Shown: one piece after another, positions 18,576 to 27,733 of the stretch | How positions within the stretch are numbered: the first letter of the stretch is position 1 | Layout: each line of letters starts with the position of its first letter | NCBI RefSeq assembly: GCF_009905545.1 | Contig: NZ_JAAALB010000021.1 | Span: forward strand, 40,710-104,709 | Length of the DNA: 64,000 bases | Reading direction: 5' to 3' | From: Cellulophaga sp. BC115SP | Lineage (GTDB): Bacteria > Bacteroidota > Bacteroidia > Cytophagales > Spirosomataceae | Translations under genes and position numbers: made by a program | The notes under the pieces: generated by a model | The model's database searches: none | What the model saw: the letters and a program-made list of their open reading frames with translations, nothing else | What the model was told of the DNA's origin: nothing

Positions 18576-18782
18576 AAATTAATTAGATTACAGGTTTTCA
18601 CATAAATTTCTTTTAAAAGAACCTGTAAGTAATTTTTTACTGAAAGTGCTACTTGCAAATTGGTAAAACTGTTGAAGAAGCTTAAACGTAGATTTGTGAA
18701 TGGCAAACTGTGAATTTGAGTTGTAGAAAGGATTTTATTTTTGTTCAAAAAAGTTCTTATTCATTGTTTTTTGGGTATAGAT

Positions 18783-18829
18783 GCAACCCTTGCGGTTGCC
18801 ATGTAGAAGGCGGTAACTGCAAGAGTTGT
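18783..18829. repeat. Wobble-compensated 18-bp hairpin in a gene-free stretch
   Basis: In the 442-bp gap 18576-19017, GCAACCCTTGCGGTTGCC (18783-18800) can pair with GGTAACTGCAAGAGTTGT (18812-18829): 17 of 18 positions pair if transcribed on the plus strand, three of them G-U, around an 11-nt loop. The wobbles favour the plus-strand RNA as the folded form. It may be a degenerate repeat or a small RNA. The remainder of the gap shows no gene. Confidence 0.45.
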
Positions 18830-18969
18830 CAATAAACTAAACTTTCGTAAAGCACTAATTGTGAATTTAAAAGATTAGTTAGCAGGCTGCTCTATTTCTT
18901 GAAAACACATTTTATCCTACAAACTAACTATGAAGGTAAGATAAACTTTATCTGTTGTGTGACAAAAAT

Positions 18970-19017
18970 ATCTTTCCCCTTAGCGTTCGACTTAAGTCGC
19001 ACGCTAAGGGGAAAGAT
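18970..19017 (-). terminator. Strong cruciform terminator abutting the phospholipase stop codon
   Basis: A 16-bp perfect stem ATCTTTCCCCTTAGCG / CGCTAAGGGGAAAGAT begins directly after the stop codon, with a second palindrome CGACTTAAGTCG inside its 16-nt loop. On the minus strand it is followed by TATTTTTGTC. Confidence 0.9.
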
Positions 19018-21573
19018 CTAGACTGTTTTGACTAGTCCCATCGCCGGGTCGGTAAAACTTGATTTACCCGTTTCGACATGCCCTGCGTATCTTCTCAAAA
19101 AGACAGCATCGTCTATTACTTTTACCGAGAAATCGTACCAGTTATAACTTTTGGTAAGATTTAAGACTAATTTTTGCGATTGACCAGCGGAAACATTAAT
19201 CGTTTTTAAACCCGTTTCATAAGATTCATCGATGATCTCTACAACAATGTCTGCCTTTGAAATATTCTCTAAATTCAACACAACATTGCCCGTTAGGATT
19301 TCGCTGGTAGAAGCCGATTCGTAGGTCAAACTTGTTTTTAACTTATCTGATGCATCGCCTTTAAACGTTCTAAAAAAGCCATTGGGAGCATAAACGTCAA
19401 CAGCGTATTGTCCTGACTCAGACTCAGACAATTGCCAAGTATCTTTCAATTGATCGCCAGCTTTTACGGCATAATCTCTTGCCAACATCGTCTCATAACC
19501 TATAGGTTTTCCTTCGGCGTCTTTCTTTTGATAAGGAATCGTCGAATAAGCTTTGAAAGGTGAACCTTTGGTGCTTTTACCAAAAACCGTTGTTCCTGCC
19601 TTCATTTTGAGTTCAAAAGCATCACCTTTTAACTGTCCATCTACATATAATTCGTAAGGAATAGCACAGGCTGGTCGAATACCTTTTTCTTGTTGAGGCA
19701 TCCATTTTGCTACTTGAGGATTTTGGTTAATTGCCTCTTGCTCGGCTTCGGTCAGTACCTTATAACCCGATGGCAGTTGCTTAAACTGCGCTTGGTGAAC
19801 GGCTTGTATAAAAGGTTCTTTCTCGACAAAACTAGGCAGAGGAATATTTTCGCCATTGTATGACTGAAAAACAGAAGTCAAATCTCCACAAACGGTTCTT
19901 CGCCATTCAGTTATATTGCTTTCATGTATATTCTTCTTTGTTTTTTTAGAAACAAATTTTTCCAAAAACTGAATCACAGAAGTATGATCAAAAACCTCTG
20001 AACATACACGTCCGCCACGAGTCCATGGAGAGGCAATCAAAAGTGGCACTCTAAAGCCTAATCCAATAGGTCCTTTGCGAATATCCTTGTAAGGACGTTG
20101 CTGTTCATGCGCAATATTTACTCGCTCTGCTGAGGCATCAATACCATGCGATACCTTTCCAGAGTCTTGCGCCTGATGGTCTGGAGCAACATAAGGCGGA
20201 ATATGGTCGAAATAGCCATCGTTTTCGTCATACGCCAAAATAAAGATGGTTTTCTTCCAAACCTCTGGATTTTTGGTCAAAATATCCATTGCCTCTGACA
20301 AATACCAAGCACCATACCATGGAGCACCTGGGTGGTCAGAAAAGTTTTCAGGTGCCACTAACCAAGAAACTGTTGGCAAATTATTATTATTCACATCCTC
20401 ACGAAACTGATACAAGACATCGCTTTGTGGCACTGCCATTTCACGCTCTTTGCCATCAAAATCGTATTTGATATGACTTAATTTTCTATAATTAGGGTCT
20501 TTTCTGTTATTCGTAAAAGCACGCTGATGTATGGCTTTTTGAATATCTGTCAAATCCTTGAACTTGTCAGGATGATAGGTAACTAAGTCAACTTTGATTT
20601 GTGCTAACCAGCCTTTTTTCGAATCGAGTTGTCTTTGAGCTTTTTTATATTCAGCACTCGAGGTATCTAACGTTGGAAGTTTTTGTTCCAAAGTGCTGAT
20701 TTCTTCTGGTAAAACTTTCTCCATTTTTTGAATGTATTCATAATATTCTGGAGCAAATTTTACTTTATAATTCTCAAACCACTCAATAGGATTATCAGTA
20801 AAGTTAGAAAGCCAAGCATCCTCCTCTCCTTCTAAGCCTGAAGATAAACTGATTTCGTTTTGGTAAATTTTCCAAGGTACATTTGCCTCCTGAAGTCTTT
20901 CGGGAAAGGTTTTCCATTTTGCCCATTTTTCATAATCAATATCCTCATTCTTTACATTGGCCTTAGAATTGAATGTAGCTTTTTCACGAATAGTACCTGA
21001 CCATAAATACAAACGATTGGGCGTTGTTCCCGTCAAAGAAGAGCAGAAATTTTGGTCACAAATGGTAAAGGCATCAGCCATGGCATAGTAAAAAGGAATA
21101 TCCTCACGATTATAATAGCCCAAAGTCAGGGGCATATCTTTATAATCTTTGTTACCAGACTGCTTCGCTCCCAACCAACCGTTATTCTTTCCATTGTTAA
21201 GTGCATCGATTTGATTTTCCCACGAGTGTGGCAACGAACTCATCCATGTAGCTTTTGAATCTTTGAGATTTAGCCGAAAAGGAGTGTAAGTCTTGCCATC
21301 TTTTGTAGATTGTAACCAAACTTTACGTTTATTACCATCCGTCAAAGCGCGAGGGTCATTAAAGCCACGAACTCCTTGTAGGGTACCAAAACAGTGGTCA
21401 AACGAGCGGTTTTCTTGCATCAAAATTACCACGTGCTCCGCATCCCAAAAAGAACTTCCTTGGGCAGGGTTAATTTCCAATGCTCGTTGAATAGATTGAG
21501 GTAGTGCGCCAAAAAATCCAGCGCCACTAGCTAGAAAGGAGGCTTTTTTAATAAATTCTCTTCTTGATTCCAT
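19018..21573 (-). CDS. Phosphocholine-specific phospholipase C, Tat-exported
   Basis: An 851-residue enzyme of the phosphoesterase/acid-phosphatase-like phospholipase C family. ATG 21573 is chosen because it begins a Tat signal, MESRREFIKKASFLASG; the longer frame starts at TTG and adds unrelated residues. Domain order: catalytic domain to about residue 600 with HVVILMQENRSFDHCFGTLQGVRGF near 50, TGTTPNRL, ENDGYFDHIPPY and DHTSVIQFLE, then two C-terminal DUF756-type beta domains (VDVYAPNGFFRTFKG; LNLTKSYNWYDFSVKV; RRYAGHVETGKSSFTDPAMG). It should hydrolyse phosphatidylcholine or sphingomyelin outside the cytoplasm and may serve phosphate or choline acquisition. It is monocistronic. Confidence 0.95.
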   Translation of the reverse strand: MESRREFIKKASFLASGAGFFGALPQSIQRALEINPAQGSSFWDAEHVVILMQENRSFDHCFGTLQGVRGFNDPRALTDGNKRKVWLQSTKDGKTYTPFRLNLKDSKATWMSSLPHSWENQIDALNNGKNNGWLGAKQSGNKDYKDMPLTLGYYNREDIPFYYAMADAFTICDQNFCSSLTGTTPNRLYLWSGTIREKATFNSKANVKNEDIDYEKWAKWKTFPERLQEANVPWKIYQNEISLSSGLEGEEDAWLSNFTDNPIEWFENYKVKFAPEYYEYIQKMEKVLPEEISTLEQKLPTLDTSSAEYKKAQRQLDSKKGWLAQIKVDLVTYHPDKFKDLTDIQKAIHQRAFTNNRKDPNYRKLSHIKYDFDGKEREMAVPQSDVLYQFREDVNNNNLPTVSWLVAPENFSDHPGAPWYGAWYLSEAMDILTKNPEVWKKTIFILAYDENDGYFDHIPPYVAPDHQAQDSGKVSHGIDASAERVNIAHEQQRPYKDIRKGPIGLGFRVPLLIASPWTRGGRVCSEVFDHTSVIQFLEKFVSKKTKKNIHESNITEWRRTVCGDLTSVFQSYNGENIPLPSFVEKEPFIQAVHQAQFKQLPSGYKVLTEAEQEAINQNPQVAKWMPQQEKGIRPACAIPYELYVDGQLKGDAFELKMKAGTTVFGKSTKGSPFKAYSTIPYQKKDAEGKPIGYETMLARDYAVKAGDQLKDTWQLSESESGQYAVDVYAPNGFFRTFKGDASDKLKTSLTYESASTSEILTGNVVLNLENISKADIVVEIIDESYETGLKTINVSAGQSQKLVLNLTKSYNWYDFSVKVIDDAVFLRRYAGHVETGKSSFTDPAMGLVKTV

Positions 21574-21758
21574 AAGTTTTTGTTTCAATTGGGTAAGCAT
21601 ACTTAGCCTTTTACTATCGTTTGTGCTCGATTGGTACAAATCGCTAAATTGACTATACAATTTCAAACTCCCATATCATATTGTTGTCATTTTCAATATG
21701 GTACAGGAGTTAAAATACAAAACAAATTTAAAAGAAGAAGCCTATCGTTACGATAAAT

Positions 21759-24686
21759 TTATGATAACATTAAATTATTGGAAAAACCTTTAGGTTCGGC
21801 CGACCAAGGAGATGCTTTTTTAACAATTTCATGAATGATTCCATCCATCTCACGTGCCGAAATATCTAAACATGAGAGCAATTCTGCAGATGGCAAATTT
21901 CCCTGCGAATCGTGCATAAGTAAATCTACTGCGCCCAATATGCGTGCAAGTGGCGCACGAACCACATGCGATTGCATCCAAGTAATTTCACGAAGTTTAC
22001 TATTTTGTTCTTCAATGGCACGAACATATTTCTCTTTTTCAGTAATATCCTTTGAAAAACACGATACACCAATGATTTCTTTATCTCGATAAATAGGATA
22101 TAAATTAATTTCAGAAATCTCTATTTCGCCCTTAACTGGATTAAAACCAGATATTTCCTCAAAAAAAGACTCTCCTGCTAATGCTCTTTCGTATAAGCCA
22201 TTCCAAAACGCTAATTCTTCGGGTGACCATCTTTCATCTAGTGCATACCAGCCAACAGAGGGTTCTTCTCCTAACATATTAGCTAATCTTTGCGCAAACG
22301 TAGAATTGAAAGTAACTAACCTTTTTTCAGTATCAATTGACCAAATATAATTATCTGTATTGTTAATCAATAACTCCAAGTTAGACTTCATTTGCTCGAT
22401 TCTATTCTCTTGTTCTTTCAAGGTTGTAATATCCCTGTAAGAAATAGCCATACCATCATTGAGAGGGTTACAACTTACTGAAAGCCATTTTTTTGATTGC
22501 ATTTCATAATCGACAAAAGAGTGTTCTCTATTTTCGTCTTGCGCTACTACGTGTTGCATAAAGAATGGATGGTAAGGGTGAATATTAAAAACTTCCCATA
22601 GATACATCCCCATTTGCGACTGTGCATCCATATCAAAAAGCTGTTCAGCAGCCTTATTGGCATATTGAATTCGCCATTGATCATTTACGATAAAGTATCC
22701 GTCGGTAATACTCGATAAAATCCTACCACTATTTTCTGCTTCTAGGAGATACTGTCTTTTGGCTGATTGTTCTTGTGTAATATCTTTACCAATTAGATAA
22801 GCTAACTCCGTATTAGGCTCATACGCTGAACTCCACTCTATCCATCTGATACTTCCATCCTTGGCAACACAGCGATTGGTAAAAGTAGCACTAGCATTAT
22901 TCTCAAACATCAAATCCAAATCAAATCTTGCAGCACCTAAGTCCTCAGGGTGAACCACTTGTAAAAATGGCTTTGCATAGAAATCTTCTTTCGGATACCC
23001 TAACTCTTTACAAAAACGAGGATTTACTTTGATAAAACCACCGTCTCGACCAATCGTACAGATGTAATTATTGGAGTGATTAAAGACATTATCCCAGTCT
23101 TTCAGGGCATTTTGTTTAACGATTTTTAACCCTAATATATCTGCCACACTTTTACAAAATGAGGTATGTCTTTTGTTGATAAGAGTAACATCCTGCGTGC
23201 AAAGGGACAAAATCCCTACTACTTTATGCTTGCTTTTGAGCGGTAATACAAAGGAGTTGCAATCAACAGACCTTCCGGGAGCTATTTCTCGCACTTGTCT
23301 ACCGCGCATGGCTTGTCCATGACGAAATACTTGGGTTTCCCAATCATCAGAGTGTTCTAGTCGAATGGAAGGTGCAAAAGATAGACTTTCATTGAAATTA
23401 TGTGTTCCTAAGCTCACATTTTTCAAGTATTTACCGGTACCATCCACCACCCACAATAAGGCTGTTTGATAACCTGCTTGTTCACAAACTCGTTTCAGTA
23501 CCATTTCAAATGGTTCATTAAAGGTTTGTGTTTGACCGAGCAGTCTATATATTTCATTTAAACAAAGTGTTTCTTGATTTTTTTGGTAGTTGTCGGTAAT
23601 GTCCAGCAAGGTAGCCAAATGATTACCACCAATTAGCTTTCTGTGTAACTGATAACTTGCAATAAGTTGATTATTTTCAAAATCTCTTATTTTGGTAATG
23701 CCTTTTGCTTGGTTATGATCAAGGAAAGTCTGCCAAATCTGACAAAATGATTTCTTAAAACCATCCGTCATCAAAGGTTGTATTTTAGAATCTGTCAGTT
23801 GATTATTGTAAGCCTTAAACAATTTGACTGCCGAACGATTGGCATCAATAATCTGCCCTTCATCGTCAAAAACCAAAATAGCCTCTTGAGTTTTGTCAAA
23901 AATCGTTTCGAACTGTAAAAGTGAAGAGCGTTCTCTTTCTCGAGATTCGATTAGTTGGGTAATATTGGTAAAAATTACCAATGAGGCAGGGTATTCATTA
24001 ACGATAATATTGTAGGCCGAAAACTCTATATGCAAGGTCTGATTATTAGGCAGACACCATCTTACGACAGTTCGTTCGCCTGTTCGAGAAGCCATGTTAG
24101 TTTCCATACGCTCTCTATCCTCGGGATGACACAACTCAGTAATTTTGAATTGTGTGAGCCATTCCTCCTCTGCCGAAATTGTGTCTTTAGTGGCTTGATT
24201 AACCATCACAATTCGATTGGTGTAAGCACAGGTCACAATCATCGGTATTGCCGAAGTGGTAAACAAGCTCTGATAAAGGTCTACGTATTTGGATAGCTTT
24301 TGTTTGCTTTCTTTCTTTTTCTCATAAAAAGTCAGCACTCGCTCTACCCAATCTTCTGTGAGTTGACTATCGAGCAAATAATCTTCATATTTAAGCTCAT
24401 TCTGAGCTTTTAGTTCGATTTTATTGTCTTTGGGAAGTATTAATACAATGTAGAGGGGAGATGACTGCTGGCGGTAGTCGTTGTAAAGCTGTATTTCAGG
24501 AGATGTAAAACTGGGCAGGTAATAAAAGACAATCGGACGGGTTTGTGAAGAGTGTGGCTGGGCAATTTCTTCGATTGGAATATGCTCGTATTCAGTACAG
24601 AGTCGCTGAAGGCTCTCAGTTATTGACTTCGGTATGTCTTGTACTGTGTTAGTGGCGGTAAAATTTTTGAATGAGTAATGCAACAT
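21759..24686 (-). CDS. Multi-PAS/GAF sensor protein with HisKA-like end but no ATPase domain
   Basis: A 975-residue soluble sensor. After a degenerate N-terminal segment (about 1-130) come PAS at about 140-245, PAS 255-370, GAF 385-520, then PAS domains at about 525-640, 650-760 and 765-890. The C-terminus holds a DHp-like helix pair with a candidate phospho-His in MQSHVVRAPLARILG and stops about 65 residues later. No N, G1, F or G2 box follows, and only 185 bp separate it from the next gene, so the ATPase domain was not lost by a nearby frameshift. It may be phosphorylated in trans or signal by dimerisation. It lies upstream of no response regulator. Confidence 0.85.
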   Translation of the reverse strand: MLHYSFKNFTATNTVQDIPKSITESLQRLCTEYEHIPIEEIAQPHSSQTRPIVFYYLPSFTSPEIQLYNDYRQQSSPLYIVLILPKDNKIELKAQNELKYEDYLLDSQLTEDWVERVLTFYEKKKESKQKLSKYVDLYQSLFTTSAIPMIVTCAYTNRIVMVNQATKDTISAEEEWLTQFKITELCHPEDRERMETNMASRTGERTVVRWCLPNNQTLHIEFSAYNIIVNEYPASLVIFTNITQLIESRERERSSLLQFETIFDKTQEAILVFDDEGQIIDANRSAVKLFKAYNNQLTDSKIQPLMTDGFKKSFCQIWQTFLDHNQAKGITKIRDFENNQLIASYQLHRKLIGGNHLATLLDITDNYQKNQETLCLNEIYRLLGQTQTFNEPFEMVLKRVCEQAGYQTALLWVVDGTGKYLKNVSLGTHNFNESLSFAPSIRLEHSDDWETQVFRHGQAMRGRQVREIAPGRSVDCNSFVLPLKSKHKVVGILSLCTQDVTLINKRHTSFCKSVADILGLKIVKQNALKDWDNVFNHSNNYICTIGRDGGFIKVNPRFCKELGYPKEDFYAKPFLQVVHPEDLGAARFDLDLMFENNASATFTNRCVAKDGSIRWIEWSSAYEPNTELAYLIGKDITQEQSAKRQYLLEAENSGRILSSITDGYFIVNDQWRIQYANKAAEQLFDMDAQSQMGMYLWEVFNIHPYHPFFMQHVVAQDENREHSFVDYEMQSKKWLSVSCNPLNDGMAISYRDITTLKEQENRIEQMKSNLELLINNTDNYIWSIDTEKRLVTFNSTFAQRLANMLGEEPSVGWYALDERWSPEELAFWNGLYERALAGESFFEEISGFNPVKGEIEISEINLYPIYRDKEIIGVSCFSKDITEKEKYVRAIEEQNSKLREITWMQSHVVRAPLARILGAVDLLMHDSQGNLPSAELLSCLDISAREMDGIIHEIVKKASPWSAEPKGFSNNLMLS

Positions 24687-24961
24687 AAGGATTTACAATT
24701 ATGAGAGAGTAGCAAGGATGCCATTTTTATATAATTTCAAGTAACAATAATGCTCGATGTAAATATAAAAAAATAAGCCAGCACGACAAAGTTTTCTTCA
24801 AATATTTAGGAATTTCATCTTGTAACTAAAAATATCCGCATTTAATTAAATTACTACAACCAAACTTTTGTTTGAAAAGCACTCAAACCTCTGACTATCA
24901 AGCACTCATTTGTATTTTAATTTTAGCATACCTATCAAAAATATAAAAACAAGTTTTACTA

Positions 24962-24975
24962 CCCTATAATAAGGG
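24962..24975. promoter_or_regulatory. CCCTA-N4-AAGGG palindrome upstream of PAS sensor gene
   Basis: CCCTATAATAAGGG lies about 283 bp upstream of the minus-strand PAS gene start (24686), in a 503-bp divergent gap otherwise empty of genes. On the minus strand it is followed by TTGTTTTTATATTT. A matching palindrome and the same 14-nt string occur upstream of the hybrid kinase gene at 27734. It is a candidate operator for a shared regulator. Confidence 0.4.
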
Positions 24976-25117
24976 TCAGAGTATTCCCAATAAAAAGCTG
25001 AATCTATAGTACAAAAAAAGTACAACGATAAATACTAAATATACCATCTTGCACTTCACTAATGGTAATAAATTGATGTACCTACAAATAAAATACTCAT
25101 TTGATTCTTGAATTATT

Positions 25118-25125
25118 TAATTTTG
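25118..25125 (+). promoter_or_regulatory. Candidate -7 element for the KSI-GNAT-nitrilase operon
   Basis: TAATTTTG matches the Bacteroidota -7 consensus TAnnTTTG and lies 65 bp before the ATG at 25190. A TTTG at 25100-25103 is too close (14 bp) to be an ideal -33 box, so the assignment is weak. Confidence 0.35.
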
Positions 25126-25189
25126 AATTGCATAAAAGTTATGCCCAGTGTATCGCTGGAATCAATGATTATTAATACAATTTAGTGCA

Positions 25190-25591
25190 ATGAAAGGTGT
25201 AGAAATCGTAAAGGCGTACTACAATAGCTTTAATCAAAAAGATTGGCAAGGAATGTTAGACTTGCTTGATGAAAATATCCGTCACGAAAGTAACCAAGGC
25301 GATGTGCGTGTGGGAAAAGATAAATTCACAGCATTTCTTCAAAAAATGGATGATAGCTATGAAGAAACACTTACTGATATGGTTTTTCTAGCAGAGGAAA
25401 CGGGCACTCGTGTGGCAGTAGAATTTGTGGTGAATGGTATCTACAAAAAAGGTGAAGAAGGTCTTCCTGAAGCGCATGGACAAACTTATGTATTGCCAGC
25501 AGGTGCTTTTTTGGAAGTTAAAGACGGAAAAATCACCCGAGTAACAACGTATTACAACCTTACACTTTGGATTGAATTAGTGTCAAAGTAA
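25190..25591 (+). CDS. Ketosteroid-isomerase-related NTF2-like protein
   Basis: A 133-residue SnoaL/NTF2-fold protein: N-terminal helix VEIVKAYYNSFNQKDWQGMLDLLDENIRHE, then GKDKFTAFLQKMDDSYEET and a beta sheet ending GKITRVTTYYNLTLWIELVSK. These cone-shaped proteins bind small ligands or act as isomerases and hydrolases. It is the first gene of a tight three-gene operon (1-bp gap to the acetyltransferase gene, then a nitrilase). This trio is also known, from memory, in Proteobacteria, so the three probably act on one metabolite, but no substrate is established. Confidence 0.85.
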   Translation: MKGVEIVKAYYNSFNQKDWQGMLDLLDENIRHESNQGDVRVGKDKFTAFLQKMDDSYEETLTDMVFLAEETGTRVAVEFVVNGIYKKGEEGLPEAHGQTYVLPAGAFLEVKDGKITRVTTYYNLTLWIELVSK

Positions 25592-25592
25592 C

Positions 25593-26174
25593 ATGGAATT
25601 TATCAGAAAAGTAGGCAAAGAAATCGAAAGTGCTTTTGTGGATTTAGCAAAGCTCCGAATTGAGGTTTTTCATGACTACCCTTATCTATATGAGGGAACT
25701 TTAGACTATGAGTTGGAGTATTTGAAAACTTACGCTAATTCAGAGAAAGGCTTTTTATTCGCTGTGTATGATCAAGGCAAAATGGTGGGTGCTACCACAG
25801 CGATTCCCTTAGTGGATGAAACAGAAGAGGTACAAATACCGTTTATAGAACAGGGTTTTTCACTGGATAATATTTTCTATTTTGGAGAAAGTATATTGCT
25901 TAAATCGCATCGAGGAATAGGACTTGGACATCGTTTTTTTGATGAAAGAGAAACTTTTGCTCAGGGAAATGGATTTCAAATTGCCACTTTCTGCTCAGTT
26001 GACCGTGGCGAAAACCATCCTCTAAAACCTTCAGAATATAGACCAAATGATGTTTTTTGGACTAAAAGAGGTTATACGCCACAGCCACATTTGGTTTGTG
26101 AAATGAGTTGGCTAGATATTGGCGAAACGCAAAGTACCCGAAAGCCCCTTCGATTTTGGCTCAAAAATCTGTAA
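25593..26174 (+). CDS. GNAT-family N-acetyltransferase
   Basis: A 193-residue GCN5-type acetyltransferase. The acetyl-CoA binding motif A is visible as ESILLKSHRGIGLGHRFFDERE (R/Q-x-x-G-x-G region) near residues 103-124, preceded by the strand GFLFAVYDQGKMVGATTAIPL. It starts 1 bp after the stop of the NTF2-like gene and is followed after 34 bp by the nitrilase gene, so it is translationally coupled. The substrate is unknown. Confidence 0.88.
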   Translation: MEFIRKVGKEIESAFVDLAKLRIEVFHDYPYLYEGTLDYELEYLKTYANSEKGFLFAVYDQGKMVGATTAIPLVDETEEVQIPFIEQGFSLDNIFYFGESILLKSHRGIGLGHRFFDERETFAQGNGFQIATFCSVDRGENHPLKPSEYRPNDVFWTKRGYTPQPHLVCEMSWLDIGETQSTRKPLRFWLKNL

Positions 26175-26208
26175 TTATTTTCATCAATAAACATTTTAAT
26201 CCATTCGT

Positions 26209-27108
26209 ATGAAAGTTCGTGTTGCAACCGCACAATATCCCATTACGCAACATAACTCGTTTGATGCGTGGGCAAATCACGTACACGAATGGGTGGCGGA
26301 GGCTTCGGCAAAAGAAGCCCAACTGTTGGTTTTCCCTGAGTATGGAGCTATGGAATTGACGAGTATTTTACCTGCCAATTTACAGTCTTCCCTTCAAGGG
26401 CAAGTGATTGAGTTGAGTAATTTACAAGAAAAATTTATTGATGTCTGGACTACGGCAGCACAGCAAAACCATGTGACCATTGTAGCGCCTAGTTTGCCTG
26501 TTATTATCAACGGGCGTCCTGTCAACAGAGCCATGGTTTTTTCAGAGAAAGGCTATGTGGGTTATCAAGATAAATTTTTCATGACTCGTTTTGAAAATGA
26601 AGAATGGGGAATTTCGAGTGGCGAAAAAGTACTCACCATATTTGAAGCCTCATGGGGAAAATTTGGGATTCAAATTTGTTATGATGTGGAATTTCCGATT
26701 GGTAGTCAGTTGCTTGCCTCAGAAGGTGCCCAATTAATTGTTGCGCCAAGCTGCACCGAAACCATCAGAGGCGCTACTCGGGTACATATTGGCGCTAGAG
26801 CCAGAGCTTTAGAAAACCAAATTTATACCGCTGTATCTCAAACGGTTGGAAATGCCCTTTGGTCGCCAGCAGTCGACATCAATTATGGATATGCGGCTTT
26901 TTATGCCACTCCTGATAAGAATTTACCAGAAGAAGGTATTATTTCTTTGGGTGAAACACAAAAACCAACATGGCATTACCAAACCTTAGATTTTGACTTG
27001 TTGGAACAAGTAAGAGCCGATGGACAGGTGTTTAATTTTAGAGACCAACAAGGCATCGCTACGAAGCTTTTGTATCATAAAATTGAATTGAAAAAAGTTC
27101 AAGTTTAA
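26209..27108 (+). CDS. Carbon-nitrogen hydrolase (nitrilase superfamily)
   Basis: A 299-residue amidase with the complete Glu-Lys-Cys catalytic set: FPEYGAMELT (Glu near residue 44), GYQDKFFMTRFE (Lys near 123) and GIQICYDVEFPIG (Cys near 159). Start RVATAQYPITQHNSFDAW is typical of the family. It hydrolyses an amide or nitrile of an unknown small molecule in the cytoplasm. It is last in the KSI-like/GNAT/nitrilase operon, which is closed by a terminator at 27141. Confidence 0.93.
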   Translation: MKVRVATAQYPITQHNSFDAWANHVHEWVAEASAKEAQLLVFPEYGAMELTSILPANLQSSLQGQVIELSNLQEKFIDVWTTAAQQNHVTIVAPSLPVIINGRPVNRAMVFSEKGYVGYQDKFFMTRFENEEWGISSGEKVLTIFEASWGKFGIQICYDVEFPIGSQLLASEGAQLIVAPSCTETIRGATRVHIGARARALENQIYTAVSQTVGNALWSPAVDINYGYAAFYATPDKNLPEEGIISLGETQKPTWHYQTLDFDLLEQVRADGQVFNFRDQQGIATKLLYHKIELKKVQV

Positions 27109-27140
27109 CGTATGTTGTACTACTTTAGGCTATAAACATT

Positions 27141-27182
27141 AACCACTATATTTTTTCGATCGAAATAATATAGTGGTTTTTA
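27141..27182 (+). terminator. Terminator after nitrilase gene
   Basis: Stem AACCACTATATT/AATATAGTGGTT followed by TTTTTA; ends the three-gene operon. Confidence 0.85.
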
Positions 27183-27195
27183 CTTAATACTTATC

Positions 27196-27234
27196 GCCTT
27201 AAGCGTAATAATTCAATTTAATTTTGCTTAAGGC
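27196..27234. repeat. GCCTTAAGC inverted repeat
   Basis: Perfect 9-bp arms GCCTTAAGC (27196-27204) and GCTTAAGGC (27226-27234) with an AT-only loop apart from two C/G bases. It lies in the 625-bp gene-free gap before the hybrid kinase gene; its role is unclear. Confidence 0.45.
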
Positions 27235-27443
27235 TTACAATCCCTAATCTTTCATATTAGTCCATAAATACCTCAAAAGCACTTGATTACGGATATTATT
27301 CTTCAGGAAATGAATCTTATTTTACAGGTTATTTCCTAAAAAATTTTATCAAAGACAATCTCCTCAAAAGTAAATCACAACACTACCATAAATTTCTCAT
27401 CTCTGTATTTTGTCATTTATCCTCAAAAACTAACAAAAATCAT

Positions 27444-27457
27444 CCCTAATACTAGGG
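27444..27457. promoter_or_regulatory. CCCTA-N4-TAGGG palindrome upstream of hybrid kinase gene
   Basis: CCCTAATACTAGGG (within an 18-bp palindrome ATCCCTA-N4-TAGGGAT at 27442-27459) is centred about 283 bp before ATG 27734, the same distance as the related palindrome before the other PAS gene. TTGTTTTTATATTT follows at about 27498-27511. The rest of the gap up to 27733 holds no gene I can support. Confidence 0.4.
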
Positions 27458-27733
27458 ATTTTACACTCTTTTATAGGAATTTCTAACTATAGTCATTTGT
27501 TTTTATATTTCATTATTCTAACTTGCCGTTGCCTTCAACATCAAGATTATTGCTCCAAACTCATCTTCTGCTTAAGTGATAACTATTCTCAGAGAACCAT
27601 CTCTGTGAATAGCCGTGTAACATCCGTTAACAATGGTAAAATAACTACCTCAACCAACGCTCAATTTATGATGTATTCCGCCTACAAGGGTGGAGGTAAG
27701 GAATTATTTGATAACCATTAATACACTAGTACT

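Noticed and set aside
21574..21758. Possible frameshifted ATPase domain of the PAS sensor
   Set aside because: The gap is only 185 bp, far too short for a HATPase domain, and no N- or G-box is seen in any frame.
27497..27721. 74-codon plus-strand frame before the hybrid kinase gene
   Set aside because: Cys/Tyr/Ser-rich, low-complexity translation without family features, within a leader that carries regulatory-looking motifs; no terminator or promoter of its own.
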